Source: Streptomyces mangrovisoli
Lineage (GTDB): Bacteria > Actinomycetota > Actinomycetes > Streptomycetales > Streptomycetaceae
Reading direction: 5' to 3'
Length of the DNA: 64,000 nucleotides
Assembly: GCF_000974985.2 (NCBI RefSeq)
Contig: NZ_LAVA02000049.1
Span: 1-64,000, forward strand
Below, piece after piece: positions 40,080-49,645 of the stretch (positions are counted from its first letter, which is position 1; every line of letters starts with the position of its first letter). Position numbers and translations under genes: made by a program. The notes beneath the pieces are model-generated. The model ran no database searches and was not told the origin of the DNA. It was given only the letters and a program-made list of their open reading frames with translations.

Positions 40080-41726
40080 GTGCCAGAGCTGAGGCCTTGG
40101 CGAGCCGCGAGACCGCACGTGGTGCGGGCCGCGAACGCCGTACGACCGCGTCTGGCGAAGGCCGCGGACGTCGTACGACCGCGCCTCGGACGTGCCACGG
40201 CAGCCGTGCGACCGCGGGTCGCGCGGCTGGCGAAGGCCGTGAAACCGCAGGTCGCGCGGGTCACGCGGCCCAGGCCCGGCAAGACCTGGCAGTACACCGC
40301 GGGCGCCGCAGGCGCCGGACTGGCGCTGGCCTTCGTCGTGGTGAACGCCGCCGGCCCCTGGGATGCCACCGGTCAGCGTACGGCCGAGCGGGACTGGGCG
40401 GCCGCCCGGGAACGGACGGGTGGCGCAGATCACGGAGACGGGGCCGCGACGGCCTCCAGGCCCCGGACGCCGAAGCCCGCGCCGAGCGCGGCGACCGTCC
40501 TCGCCGGCCTGGGCGGCGAGGACGGCACCACGAAGGCCGCCGGATCCGCCGCCGGGGCACCGACCTCCCAGGCGCTCACAAACGTCCTGCGCCCGCTCCT
40601 CGGCGACTCGGCGCTCGGCGCCGGCCACGCCGCCGCCGTCGTCGACGTGGCGACCGGGAAGCGGCTCTACGGCAGCGGCGCGGACGACGCCCTCACCCCC
40701 GCCTCCACCACCAAGATCGCCACTGCGGTCGCCGCGCTGTCCGCGCTGGGCGCCGACCACCGCTTCACCACGCGCGCCGCCCTCGAACCCGACACCCAGG
40801 AACTCGTCCTGGTCGGCGGCGGCGACCCCACCCTCACCGCCCGCGCCAAGAGCGACGGCTGGGCCAGCCTGCGCACCCTCGCCGCCGACACCGCGAGCGC
40901 CCTGAAGAAGCGCGGCGTGCACAAGGTGACGCTGTCGTACGACACCACCCTGTACGCGGGCCCCGAGGTCCATCCCATCGGCGTCAACCCCAACCTCGCG
41001 CCGGTGAGCGCCCTGACGGCCGACGAGGGCCGCACCGACGACTCGGTCAGCGGACCGGTGACCCGGGTGAGCGACCCGGCCGCCGACGCGGCGCGGAAGT
41101 TCGCCGGCTTCCTCGCCTCCCACGGCGTCACGACGACCTCCCCCGGTCCCTCCAAGGCCACCGGCCGCGCCACCACCCTCGCCACGGTCTCCTCGCCCCC
41201 GCTGTCCACCGTCGTCGAGCGGATGCTCACCAACAGCGACAACGACATCGCCGAGGCGCTCGCCCGCCAGACCGCCGTCGCCACCGGCGAACGCGCCTCG
41301 TTCGAGGGCGGGGCCACCGCGATCGCCGCCCAGCTGAAGAAGCTCGGACTCCCGCTCCAGGGCGCCCGGTTCAACGACGGCAGCGGGCTCAACCGCAACG
41401 ACCGGCTCACCGCCGACCTCCTCACCGCGCTGCTCGTCAAGGCCGGCGCCGCCGACCACCCCGAACTCCGCCCGGTCCTCACCGGCCTGCCCGTCGCCGG
41501 CTTCACCGGCACCCTGAGCAGCCGTTACACCGACGGCGCCGCGGGTGTCGTACGCGCCAAGACGGGCACCCTGACCGGCGTGAACACGCTGGCGGGCACG
41601 GTCGTCGACCAGGACGGGCGGCTGCTGGCCTTCGCCTTCCTGGCGTCCGGCACCACCGACCCGGCGGCGGCGCAGTCCGCCCTGGACCGGACGGCGACGG
41701 CGCTCGCGGGGTGCGGCTGCCACTGA
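40080..41726 (+). CDS. dacB: D-alanyl-D-alanine carboxypeptidase/endopeptidase (PBP4/DacB type)
   Basis: About 548 residues. Penicillin-binding motifs: SxxK as STTK at 209-212, SxN as SDN in NSDNDIAEALARQ, and KTG in AKTGTLTGVN. An N-terminal 68-residue basic cytoplasmic segment of repeating VRPRLxKA-like units precedes a single hydrophobic anchor (about 72-90). It trims or cleaves peptidoglycan peptides outside the membrane. GTG 40080 is preferred for GGGG at 9 bp; GTG 40074 is also in frame. Divergent from ppa as in other Streptomyces. Confidence 0.88.
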   Translation: MPELRPWRAARPHVVRAANAVRPRLAKAADVVRPRLGRATAAVRPRVARLAKAVKPQVARVTRPRPGKTWQYTAGAAGAGLALAFVVVNAAGPWDATGQRTAERDWAAARERTGGADHGDGAATASRPRTPKPAPSAATVLAGLGGEDGTTKAAGSAAGAPTSQALTNVLRPLLGDSALGAGHAAAVVDVATGKRLYGSGADDALTPASTTKIATAVAALSALGADHRFTTRAALEPDTQELVLVGGGDPTLTARAKSDGWASLRTLAADTASALKKRGVHKVTLSYDTTLYAGPEVHPIGVNPNLAPVSALTADEGRTDDSVSGPVTRVSDPAADAARKFAGFLASHGVTTTSPGPSKATGRATTLATVSSPPLSTVVERMLTNSDNDIAEALARQTAVATGERASFEGGATAIAAQLKKLGLPLQGARFNDGSGLNRNDRLTADLLTALLVKAGAADHPELRPVLTGLPVAGFTGTLSSRYTDGAAGVVRAKTGTLTGVNTLAGTVVDQDGRLLAFAFLASGTTDPAAAQSALDRTATALAGCGCH

Positions 41727-42044
41727 GCCGACGCCTGGTCAGCGGCCACCCCCTGCGCCCACCCCCTGCGCACGCCCCTGCCCACCCGCCTCTGCTCAGC
41801 GGCCTCCGCCCACCGGCTCCTGGCTCGCGGCTTCGTCCCTGGCCTGCGGTCCCGGCTGTCCCGCTCCCCGGCCCGCGGGTCCCGGCTGTCCCGCTCGCCG
41901 GCCTCCGGCTCCCGGCTGCCGCCCTCACCGGACTCGGCGCCGCCCGAAGGCCCCCGCAGCCCCGTCCGTCACCCGCGGCACGCCGTCGGAGGCACCCGCC
42001 TCCGCGGCCTGCCCCAAGCGGCGGCGCTCACGTACCGTTGACGC
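41727..42044. other. intergenic repeats between dacB and the zincin gene
   Basis: 318 bp, very GC-rich. A 31-bp unit around GGTCCCGGCTGTCCCGCT is repeated from 41841 to about 41918 (two good copies, one partial), preceded by CCCACCCCCTGCGC repeats. No hairpin terminator or promoter is clear. Confidence 0.6.
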
Positions 42045-43169
42045 ATGACGAGCATCGGTGGTGCGGAGATGGTCGACTGGAATCTCGCGGTGGCGACCGC
42101 GACCCGACTCCTGCGGCCGGGCCCCGAGGTGAGCCGCGACGAGGCCCGCGCCGTCGTCGCCGAGCTGCGCCGGCACGCCAAGGCATCCGAGGAACACGTC
42201 CGCGGCTTCACCGGAATGGGCACCGAGGAGACCCACGACACGCCCGTCCTCGTCGTCGACCGACCCGGCTGGGTCCGGGCCAACGTCGCCGGGTTCCGGG
42301 AGATCCTCAAGCCCCTCCTCGACAAGATGCAGGAACGCCGCGGCAGCAGCACCGGCGGTGCCGTCCTCGGCGCCGTCGGCGGCAAGGTCACCGGCGTCGA
42401 ACTGGGCATGCTGCTGTCCTTCCTGGCCTCCCGCGTCCTCGGCCAGTACGAGACCTTCGCCCCCGCCACCCGCGACCTGCCCGCGGGCGCGAACGGCGCC
42501 GGACGGCTGCTTCTCGTCGCGCCCAACATCGTCCACGTCGAGCGCGAACTCGACGTCCAGCCCCACGACTTCCGGCTCTGGGTGTGCCTCCACGAGGAGA
42601 CCCACCGCACCCAGTTCACCGCCGTGCCCTGGCTGCGCGCCCACCTGGAGGGCGAAATCCAGTCGTTCCTCGGGGAGACCGACGTCGACCCCATGACCGT
42701 CCTGGAACGCATGAGGGAGGCCGCCCAGTCGCTCGCCGGCGGCCGCCCCGAGGGCGAGGAGGACGACGGCGGCCGCTCCTTCGTGGAGATCGTGCAGACC
42801 CCCGTCCAGCGCGAGATCCTCGGCCGGCTCACCGCCGTCATGTCGCTCCTGGAGGGCCACGCCGACTACGTCATGGACGGAGTCGGCCCCCAGGTCGTGC
42901 CGAGCGTCTCCGAGATCCGCGAGAAGTTCCAGCAGCGCCGCGCCAAGGGCGCCTCCCGCCTCGACATGGCGCTGCGCAAGCTCCTCGGCCTCGACGCCAA
43001 GCTCCGGCAGTACCGCGACGGCGAACGCTTCGTGCGCGCCGTCGTGGAGGAGGTCGGCATGGACGGCTTCAACCGCGTGTGGACCTCGCCCAACACCCTC
43101 CCGACCAAGTCGGAGATCGCCAAACCGGCGGACTGGGTCGCGCGGGTGCACCGCAGGGCCGAGCCGTGA
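42045..43169 (+). CDS. zincin-like metalloprotease, DUF2342 family
   Basis: 374 residues. The zinc-binding helix is LHEETHRTQF with HEETH at 183-187, followed by the family block VPWLRAHLEGEI. A Glu-His segment MSLLEGHADYVMDGVG supplies the third ligand region. The family is actinobacterial, intracellular (no signal peptide) and of unknown physiological substrate. It lies between dacB and tilS, as commonly in Streptomyces. Confidence 0.88.
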   Translation: MTSIGGAEMVDWNLAVATATRLLRPGPEVSRDEARAVVAELRRHAKASEEHVRGFTGMGTEETHDTPVLVVDRPGWVRANVAGFREILKPLLDKMQERRGSSTGGAVLGAVGGKVTGVELGMLLSFLASRVLGQYETFAPATRDLPAGANGAGRLLLVAPNIVHVERELDVQPHDFRLWVCLHEETHRTQFTAVPWLRAHLEGEIQSFLGETDVDPMTVLERMREAAQSLAGGRPEGEEDDGGRSFVEIVQTPVQREILGRLTAVMSLLEGHADYVMDGVGPQVVPSVSEIREKFQQRRAKGASRLDMALRKLLGLDAKLRQYRDGERFVRAVVEEVGMDGFNRVWTSPNTLPTKSEIAKPADWVARVHRRAEP

Positions 43170-43361
43170 CACCCGTCCGAGCGGCGTGAATCGGATCCGG
43201 CCTACGGCGGACGAACGCCCCTTCAATCACCCGTCCGAGGGACCGTGAGCCATGGGTGGGCGTGCAATGCTCGGGACACCGCCCGTTTCTGTCACCATCG
43301 ACACACTCTGAGTGACCGGTCTCGGGTTCACCCCCCGACAACTTCATGAAGGGAACCGGAC

Positions 43362-44402
43362 ATGGGTCCCCATCCTGCGGTCGCGGCGATACGCCTGGCG
43401 GTCCGCCGCGTACTCCACGACATCCTCACCGACCACCACGCCACCCCGGCCCACGCCGCCCCGGCCCCGGCCGGACACGGGCGCGCGCCCGCGCCGCTCG
43501 TGCTCGTGGCCTGCTCCGGCGGTGCCGACTCCATGGCGCTCGCCTCCGCCCTCGCCTTCGAGGCGCCCAAAGTCGGCGTCCGCGCCGGCGGCATCACCGT
43601 CGACCACGGCCTCCAGCACGGTTCCGACCTGCGCGCCGAGGAAGTCGTCCTCAGGCTGCGCGGACTCGGCCTCGACCCCGTCGAGTCCATCGCCGTGACC
43701 GTCGGCCGTGACGGCGGCCCCGAGGCCGCCGCCCGCGACGCCCGCTACGCCGCCCTCGACGCCCTCGCCGAGGACCACGGCGCCGCCGCCGTCCTGCTCG
43801 GCCACACCCGCGACGACCAGGCCGAGACCGTGCTGCTCGGGCTCGCCCGCGGCTCCGGCATCCGCTCCCTGTCCGGGATGGCCGCGGTCTCGGGGGCCGA
43901 CGGCCGTTACCGCCGCCCCTTCCTGCACCTCGACCGGCAGACCGCCCGCAGGGCCTGCATGGCGCAGTCCCTCACGGTCTGGGACGACCCGCACAACACC
44001 GATCCGGCCTACACCCGCTCCCGGCTGCGCCACGAGGGCCTGCCCGCCCTGGAGAAGGCGCTCGGCAAGGGAGTCGTCGAGGCGCTCGCCCGGACGGCCC
44101 AGCTCTCCCGCGACGACGCCGACGCGCTCGACGCCTGGGCCAGCCAGGCCGAATCCACCGTCCGTGACGCCACCGGACTGCTGGAGTGCGCCAAGCTCTA
44201 CGCCCTGCCGCCCGCCGTACGCCGCCGCATCCTGCGCCGCGCCGCCATCGAGGCGGGCGCGCCGGCCGGTTCGCTGTTCGCCCGGCACATCGAGGAAGTC
44301 GACCGGCTGATCACCGGATGGCGTGGCCAGGGAGCGATCAATCTCCCGGGCAAAGTCGTCGCTCAGCGGCAGGGTGGCAGACTGGTGATCCGGCAAGGCT
44401 GA
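43362..44402 (+). CDS. tilS: tRNA(Ile)-lysidine synthetase
   Basis: 346 residues. ATP-pyrophosphatase P-loop ACSGGADSMAL at about 50-60, the LGHTRDDQAETVLLGLARGSG block, and RPFLHLDRQTARRAC. TilS adds lysine to C34 of the tRNA-Ile CAU anticodon, enabling AUA decoding; it is essential. AAGGGAA precedes the ATG. It is followed by hpt with a 66-bp gap, a universally conserved pair (tilS-hpt-ftsH). Confidence 0.94.
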   Translation: MGPHPAVAAIRLAVRRVLHDILTDHHATPAHAAPAPAGHGRAPAPLVLVACSGGADSMALASALAFEAPKVGVRAGGITVDHGLQHGSDLRAEEVVLRLRGLGLDPVESIAVTVGRDGGPEAAARDARYAALDALAEDHGAAAVLLGHTRDDQAETVLLGLARGSGIRSLSGMAAVSGADGRYRRPFLHLDRQTARRACMAQSLTVWDDPHNTDPAYTRSRLRHEGLPALEKALGKGVVEALARTAQLSRDDADALDAWASQAESTVRDATGLLECAKLYALPPAVRRRILRRAAIEAGAPAGSLFARHIEEVDRLITGWRGQGAINLPGKVVAQRQGGRLVIRQG

Positions 44403-44468
44403 GAGCCGGCCCTCTCTCCGGAGGACCCCGGACGGGCCGGAGCCGTCAGTGCGGGACGACCGAAAGTG

Positions 44469-45029
44469 ATGCGGGTGGACGCGAAAGACATGGGTGCCGA
44501 CCTCAAGACGGTGCTCATCACCAAGGAAGAGATCGACGCGAAGCTGGTCGATCTGGCCGCGGAGATCGACGCGGAGTACGCGGGCAAGGACCTGCTGATC
44601 GTCGGCGTCCTCAAGGGTGCCGTGATGGTCATGGCCGACCTCGCGCGAGCGCTGTCCACCCCCGTCACCATGGACTGGATGGCCGTGTCGTCGTACGGCG
44701 CGGGCACCCAGTCCTCCGGGGTCGTGCGGATCCTGAAGGACCTCGACACCGACATCAAGGGCAAGCACGTCCTGATCGTCGAGGACATCATCGACTCCGG
44801 CCTGACCCTGTCGTGGCTGATCTCCAACCTCGGCTCCCGCGAGCCCGCCTCCCTCAAGGTGTGCACGCTGCTGCGCAAGCCCGAGGCCGCCAAGGTCGCC
44901 ATCGACGTCGAGTGGGTCGGCTTCGACATCCCCAACGAGTTCGTCGTCGGTTACGGCCTCGACTACGCCGAGAAGTACCGCAACCTCCCGTTCGTCGGTA
45001 CGCTCGCGCCTCACGTCTACGGCGGCTGA
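44469..45029 (+). CDS. hpt: hypoxanthine-guanine phosphoribosyltransferase
   Basis: 186 residues. PRPP-binding loop VEDIIDSGLTL, the PPi loop region LKGAVMVMADLAR, and DWMAVSSYGAGTQSSG. It salvages hypoxanthine and guanine to IMP and GMP. ATG 44469 (MRVDAKDMG) or the GTG one codon earlier is the start; neither has a good ribosome binding site. Part of the tilS-hpt-ftsH block. Confidence 0.95.
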   Translation: MRVDAKDMGADLKTVLITKEEIDAKLVDLAAEIDAEYAGKDLLIVGVLKGAVMVMADLARALSTPVTMDWMAVSSYGAGTQSSGVVRILKDLDTDIKGKHVLIVEDIIDSGLTLSWLISNLGSREPASLKVCTLLRKPEAAKVAIDVEWVGFDIPNEFVVGYGLDYAEKYRNLPFVGTLAPHVYGG

Positions 45030-45116
45030 ACCCGCCTGCCGACGTCGGCGGTCGGCGGCCTCGGCTGCCGACCGGGCGAGGGCCTTCGAAGGGCCCGAGC
45101 TTCGCAGGACCGTCGG

Positions 45117-45133
45117 GAACCCCAGCGGGGTTC
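45117..45133 (+). terminator. small hairpin in the hpt-ftsH gap
   Basis: GAACCCC-AGC-GGGGTTC in the 251-bp gap; a second dyad (GGGCC-TTCGAA-GGGCCC) lies just before it. They may terminate hpt or shape the ftsH leader; weak. Confidence 0.35.
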
Positions 45134-45280
45134 GCGCCGTTGGAGCATGCAGAGGACGGGAACCCCGGCCCTCGGAGCGGCCAGGTGCGGCTTCGGGCAA
45201 CAATGCTGGGGTACCGTCAGAAGAACTGTCTTATCAAACTCACTATGGCAGGAGGGACGGGGCGGCATCGCTCCGTATGG

Positions 45281-47320
45281 ATGGACGTGAAGCGATACTT
45301 CCGTGGGCCGGTCATGTGGATCGTGCTGGCCGTCCTTGCCGTGGTCGTGTTGATGCAGGTCGTCGGCTCGTCCGGCGGCTACAAGACGGTGGACACAGGC
45401 CAGGTCGTAGCAGCGATCAACGACAACAAGGTGCAGTCGGCAAAGCTGACCACCGGTGACGAGCAGACCATCAAGGTCACGCTCAAGGACGGCGTCAAGG
45501 TCGACGGCAGCTCGAAGATCGAGGCGAGCTACATCGGCGACCAGGGCGTGACCATCGCCGGCACGCTGCAGACCAAGTACCAGGACAAGCAGATCCCGGA
45601 CGGCTACACCGTCTCGCCGTCCAAGCAGAACCCGTTCCTCAGCGTTCTGCTCTCCCTGCTCCCCTTCGTCCTCATCGTGGTCGTCTTCCTGTTCCTGATG
45701 AATCAGATGCAGGGTGGCGGCTCCCGGGTCATGAACTTCGGCAAGTCCAAGGCCAAGCTCATCACCAAGGACACGCCGAAGACGACCTTCTCCGATGTCG
45801 CGGGTTGCGACGAGGCGGTCGAGGAGCTCCAGGAGATCAAGGAGTTCCTCCAGGAGCCGGCCAAGTTCCAGGCCGTCGGCGCCAAGATCCCCAAGGGCGT
45901 GCTGCTGTACGGCCGCCCGGGTACCGGCAAGACGCTCCTCGCGCGCGCCGTCGCCGGCGAGGCCGGGGTGCCCTTCTACTCGATCTCCGGCTCCGACTTC
46001 GTCGAGATGTTCGTCGGTGTCGGTGCCTCCCGGGTCCGTGACCTGTTCGAGCAGGCCAAGGCGAACGCCCCGGCGATCGTCTTCGTCGACGAGATCGACG
46101 CGGTCGGCCGCCACCGCGGCGCCGGCCTCGGCGGTGGGCACGACGAGCGCGAGCAGACCCTGAACCAGCTGCTCGTCGAGATGGACGGCTTCGACGTCAA
46201 GGGCGGCGTGATCCTCATCGCCGCGACGAACCGGCCCGACATCCTCGACCCGGCGTTGCTGCGTCCCGGCCGATTCGACCGCCAGATCGCGGTCGACCCG
46301 CCGGACCTCCTGGGCCGTCTGGAGATCCTCAAGGTCCACCAGAAGGGCAAGCCGGTCGCGCCGGACGTCGACCTCGCGGCCGTCGCCCGTCGCACGCCGG
46401 GCTTCACCGGCGCGGACCTGAGCAACGTCCTCAACGAGGCCGCCCTGCTCACCGCGCGCAGCGACCGCAAGCTGATCGACAACTCCATGCTCGACGAGGC
46501 CATCGACCGCGTCGTGGCGGGACCGCAGAAGCGGACCCGGATCATGTCGGACAAGGAGAAGAAGATCACCGCGTACCACGAGGGCGGACACGCCCTGGTC
46601 GCGGCGGCCTCGCCGAACTCCGACCCGGTCCACAAGATCACGATCCTGTCGCGCGGCCGTGCCCTCGGCTACACGATGGTGCTGCCGGACGAGGACAAGT
46701 ACTCGACCACGCGCAACGAGATGCTGGACCAGCTGGCCTACATGCTGGGCGGCCGCGCGGCCGAGGAGCTCGTCTTCCACGACCCGACCACGGGCGCGGC
46801 CAACGACATCGAGAAGGCCACGACCACCGCTCGCGCGATGGTCACGCAGTACGGCATGACCGAGCGTCTGGGCGCGATCAAGTTCGGCGGCGACAACACC
46901 GAGCCGTTCCTCGGCCGCGAGATGGCCCACCAGCGCGACTACTCGGAAGAGGTCGCCGCCCTGGTGGACGAGGAAGTCAAGAAGCTCATCGAGAACGCGC
47001 ACAACGAGGCCTGGGAGATCCTGGTCGAGAACCGCGACGTCCTCGACAACCTGGTGCTCCAGCTGCTGGAGCGGGAGACGCTCGGCAAGGAGGAGATCGC
47101 CGAGATCTTCGCCCCGATCGTCAAGCGCCCGCCGCGGCCCGCGTGGACCGGTTCCTCGCGCCGCACGCCGTCCACCCGTCCGCCGGTGCTCTCCCCCAAG
47201 GAGCTCGCACTGACGAACGGCGCCAACGGCGCGACGCCCGCGATCAGCACGGTCAAGTCGACGGCCACGGAGTCCGCCCCGGTCACGGAGCAGGCCCCCG
47301 AGGACCGCACCGACGGCTGA
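45281..47320 (+). CDS. ftsH: ATP-dependent zinc metalloprotease FtsH
   Basis: 679 residues. Two transmembrane helices (about 11-29 and 119-140), AAA+ domain with Walker A at 211-218, Walker B IVFVDEIDA near 266-274, SRH around 310-335, and protease HEGGH at 433-437. It degrades membrane and regulatory proteins as a hexamer. Walker A reads GRPGTGKT, whereas the norm is GPPGTGKT. The C-terminal 75 residues are a disordered Thr/Pro/Ala tail. ATG 45281 follows homology; ATG 45245 would add 12 residues and neither has a near ribosome binding site. Confidence 0.95.
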   Translation: MDVKRYFRGPVMWIVLAVLAVVVLMQVVGSSGGYKTVDTGQVVAAINDNKVQSAKLTTGDEQTIKVTLKDGVKVDGSSKIEASYIGDQGVTIAGTLQTKYQDKQIPDGYTVSPSKQNPFLSVLLSLLPFVLIVVVFLFLMNQMQGGGSRVMNFGKSKAKLITKDTPKTTFSDVAGCDEAVEELQEIKEFLQEPAKFQAVGAKIPKGVLLYGRPGTGKTLLARAVAGEAGVPFYSISGSDFVEMFVGVGASRVRDLFEQAKANAPAIVFVDEIDAVGRHRGAGLGGGHDEREQTLNQLLVEMDGFDVKGGVILIAATNRPDILDPALLRPGRFDRQIAVDPPDLLGRLEILKVHQKGKPVAPDVDLAAVARRTPGFTGADLSNVLNEAALLTARSDRKLIDNSMLDEAIDRVVAGPQKRTRIMSDKEKKITAYHEGGHALVAAASPNSDPVHKITILSRGRALGYTMVLPDEDKYSTTRNEMLDQLAYMLGGRAAEELVFHDPTTGAANDIEKATTTARAMVTQYGMTERLGAIKFGGDNTEPFLGREMAHQRDYSEEVAALVDEEVKKLIENAHNEAWEILVENRDVLDNLVLQLLERETLGKEEIAEIFAPIVKRPPRPAWTGSSRRTPSTRPPVLSPKELALTNGANGATPAISTVKSTATESAPVTEQAPEDRTDG

Positions 47321-47344
47321 CGGCCTCACCAGGCCCGGAATGCA

Positions 47345-47386
47345 CGCCGCGCCCCCCAGGTTCTAGCCTGGGGGGCGCGGCGTTTT
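47345..47386 (+). terminator. strong rho-independent terminator of ftsH
   Basis: 16-bp perfect stem (CGCCGCGCCCCCCAGG / CCTGGGGGGCGCGGCG), loop TTCTAG, followed by TTTT. Confidence 0.95.
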
Positions 47387-47435
47387 CGTATGTCCGCGCT
47401 GCACGACACAGGGACGTACAGAAACGAGGCACCAC

Positions 47436-48041
47436 ATGACCGACCCCGTGACGCTCGACGGCGAGGCCATCATCGGCGAGTTCGACGAGAAGCGCGCCGA
47501 GAACGCCGTCCGCGAACTGCTGATCGCGGTCGGCGAGGACCCGGACCGCGAGGGCCTGAGGGAGACTCCCGCACGGGTGGCGCGGGCCTATCGGGAGATA
47601 TTCGCCGGTCTGCGGCAGCAGCCCGAGGACGTGCTCACGACGACCTTCGATCTCGGGCACGACGAAATGGTGCTGGTCAAGGACATCGAGGTGTTCTCGA
47701 CGTGTGAACACCATCTGGTGCCCTTCCGCGGTGTCGCGCACGTCGGATACATCCCTGCGACGTCCGGGAAGATCACGGGCCTGTCCAAGCTGGCCCGGCT
47801 CGTGGACGTCTTCGCCCGCCGTCCGCAGGTGCAGGAACGACTCACCACGCAGATCGCCGACTCGCTGATGGAGATTCTGGAGCCGCGCGGAGTCATCGTC
47901 GTGGTGGAGTGCGAGCACATGTGCATGTCGATGCGGGGCATCCGCAAGCCCGGGGCCAAGACCCTCACCTCGGCCGTGCGGGGGCAGTTGCGGGACGCGG
48001 CGACGCGCAACGAGGCGATGAGCCTGATCATGGCGCGTTGA
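47436..48041 (+). CDS. folE: GTP cyclohydrolase I
   Basis: 201 residues. Zinc ligands lie in FSTCEHHLVPF and VVECEHMCMSMRG, with the GYIPATSGKITGLSKLARLVD active-site block. It makes 7,8-dihydroneopterin triphosphate, first step of folate synthesis, whose later genes follow on the opposite strand. GAGG lies just before the ATG. Stop-containing 8-bp repeats follow the gene. Confidence 0.96.
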   Translation: MTDPVTLDGEAIIGEFDEKRAENAVRELLIAVGEDPDREGLRETPARVARAYREIFAGLRQQPEDVLTTTFDLGHDEMVLVKDIEVFSTCEHHLVPFRGVAHVGYIPATSGKITGLSKLARLVDVFARRPQVQERLTTQIADSLMEILEPRGVIVVVECEHMCMSMRGIRKPGAKTLTSAVRGQLRDAATRNEAMSLIMAR

Positions 48042-48076
48042 GGCGTTGAGGCGTTGATGCTTTGAACCGTTGAGGT
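48037..48076 (+). repeat. 8-bp TGA repeats at the folE stop
   Basis: Five 8-bp units (GTTGAGGC, GTTGAGGC, GTTGATGC, TTTGAACC, GTTGAGGT) start at 48037. TGA recurs at 48039, 48047, 48055, 48063 and 48071, so all three reading frames are closed; the first is the folE stop. Confidence 0.9.
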
Positions 48077-48101
48077 GGGCGCCCGGTGTCGTGGCAGCTG
48101 T

Positions 48102-48590
48102 TCAGGACACCGGTGCCGCGCCCGGGTGGTTCTCGTCGTCGTCCTCGGGGAGCTTGCAGACGCGTTCCAGGAACAGGGCGGCCGCTATCACGCCGATGCC
48201 CGCGACGACGGAGAAGCCGGCGTAGAAGGCCTGGTCCCGGCGGGCGGGGATGTCCAGGAGCTGGAGCAGGAAGACGCAGGTGCCGCCGTACATGCCGGCC
48301 ACCAGGGCGGCGACCAGCGCGCTGGCCTGGCCGAAGACGACCGCGCGGGCGGCCATCAGCGGGTCGACGCCCTTCGCGCCGGGGCGGCGCTCACGCTGGG
48401 CCTTCAGACGGGCGCGCAGCGAGAGCGCCGTGGACAGCAGCACCACGGCGATCAGGGCGAGGACGATCGGTGCGGCCAGGGGCACGCTGGGCAGGGTCCC
48501 GACCGCGTTCCACAGGCGGGCGCCCGCCCAGGACAGCACTCCGGCCACGACGAACACGCCGACCAGCACCCTGATGCGCAGCTCTCTCAC
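48102..48590 (-). CDS. DUF3180 membrane protein
   Basis: 162 residues from a GTG, four hydrophobic segments (about 7-25, 35-55, 85-105, 125-142) and a short acidic C-terminus (EDDDENHPG). The family is actinobacterial and always near folate genes in the genomes I recall; function unknown. It lies downstream of folK on the same strand, 87 bp away, convergent with folE. Confidence 0.82.
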   Translation of the reverse strand: MRELRIRVLVGVFVVAGVLSWAGARLWNAVGTLPSVPLAAPIVLALIAVVLLSTALSLRARLKAQRERRPGAKGVDPLMAARAVVFGQASALVAALVAGMYGGTCVFLLQLLDIPARRDQAFYAGFSVVAGIGVIAAALFLERVCKLPEDDDENHPGAAPVS

Positions 48591-48677
48591 GGTGTTCCTT
48601 CAGCTCCCCCGGGACTGGGTCCGGCCGGCCGGTGCGGCCCGGACCTTCGCGGCCTGTGACGCCACTGACCTTAACGA

Positions 48678-49289
48678 CTACTCGGGCAGCCGGAGTTCCA
48701 GGTCCTGGCGGGCCGCGACACCGTCGCGCGTCACGGCGCCCAGGAGATCGGCCACCGCGCCGCGGCCGGGCAGCTGCGCCTCGGGGTCGAGGTCGTGCCA
48801 GGGGGCGAGGACGAAGGCGCGCTCGTGGGCGCGTGGGTGGGGCAGGGTGAGCTGCGGGTCCCCGGAGACGACATCGGCGTAGGCAACGATGTCGACGTCG
48901 AGCGTGCGGGCGCCCCAGCGTTCGTCGCGGACGCGGTGGAAGGCCTCCTCCACGGCGTGCGCCCGCTCCAGCAGGGAGGACGGGGGGAGCGTGGTCTTGA
49001 GGACGATCACGGCGTTGAAGTACGACGGCTGGCTGCCGGGCTCGACGCCCCACGGCTCGGTCTCGTAGACGGGGGAGACGGCTTTGACGCGGACGCCGGG
49101 GGTGTCCTCCAGGGCGTCCACGGCGCCCTGGAGGGTCTCCAGGCGGTTGCCGAGGTTGGAGCCGAGGGAGAGCACGGCGCGCCGGGGGTTGCTGAGCGTC
49201 GTGTCGGCGGCGTCCACCGTCTCGACGACGGAGGCCGGCACGGGCTGTACGGTCGGGTCGCTGGGGCCCGGCATGAAGGACGCGGTCAT
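48678..49289 (-). CDS. folK: 2-amino-4-hydroxy-6-hydroxymethyldihydropteridine diphosphokinase
   Basis: 203 residues; the catalytic domain starts at about 38. SLGSNLGNRLETLQGAVDAL, SPVYETEPWG, and WGARTLDVDIVAY with LPHPRAHERAFVLAPW are the HPPK signatures (substrate loop, and metal-binding Asp-x-Asp). It pyrophosphorylates the pterin before FolP. ATG 49289 overlaps the folB stop (ATGA), and GGAG lies 6 bp upstream. The first 37 residues are a variable extension. Confidence 0.95.
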   Translation of the reverse strand: MTASFMPGPSDPTVQPVPASVVETVDAADTTLSNPRRAVLSLGSNLGNRLETLQGAVDALEDTPGVRVKAVSPVYETEPWGVEPGSQPSYFNAVIVLKTTLPPSSLLERAHAVEEAFHRVRDERWGARTLDVDIVAYADVVSGDPQLTLPHPRAHERAFVLAPWHDLDPEAQLPGRGAVADLLGAVTRDGVAARQDLELRLPE

Positions 49290-49645
49290 ACTCGGCTCCG
49301 GGTGATCGTGACGGTCACGTCGTCGAAGGGCACGGTGATCGGCGCGTCCGGCTTGTGGACGCAGACTTCGATCTCCTGTACCCCTTCGTGCTTCAGACAG
49401 GTCTGGGCGATCCGTTCGGCGAGCGTCTCGATGAGGTTGACGGGCTCGCCCTCGACGACGGCCACGACCTCCTCGGCGACGATGCCGTAGTGCACGGTCT
49501 TCGTGAGGTCGTCGTCCGCCGCGGCCGGACGGGTGTCCAGTCCCAGGACGAGGTCCACGAGGAAGGTCTGGCCCTCCTCGCGCTCCTTGGGGAAGACACC
49601 GTGGTGCCCGCGGGCCTTGAGGCCCCGCAGCGCGACACGATCCAC
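49286..49645 (-). CDS. folB: dihydroneopterin aldolase
   Basis: 119 residues. LRGLKARGHHGVFPKEREEGQTFLVDLVL carries the family motif; VNLIETLAERIAQTCL and the catalytic Lys in VHKPDAPI are present. It converts dihydroneopterin to 6-hydroxymethyldihydropterin. GTG 49645 is chosen because AGGAG lies 8 bp upstream. Coupled to folK. The 249 bp before it, up to the NTF2-like gene end, contain no clear signal. Confidence 0.94.
   Translation of the reverse strand: MDRVALRGLKARGHHGVFPKEREEGQTFLVDLVLGLDTRPAAADDDLTKTVHYGIVAEEVVAVVEGEPVNLIETLAERIAQTCLKHEGVQEIEVCVHKPDAPITVPFDDVTVTITRSRV

Noticed and set aside
39125..43189. Very long plus-strand open frame (1354 codons) across ThrE, ppa, dacB and the zincin gene
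   Set aside because: It is Arg/Pro-rich, crosses five well-supported genes on both strands, and is the usual GC-bias shadow frame.
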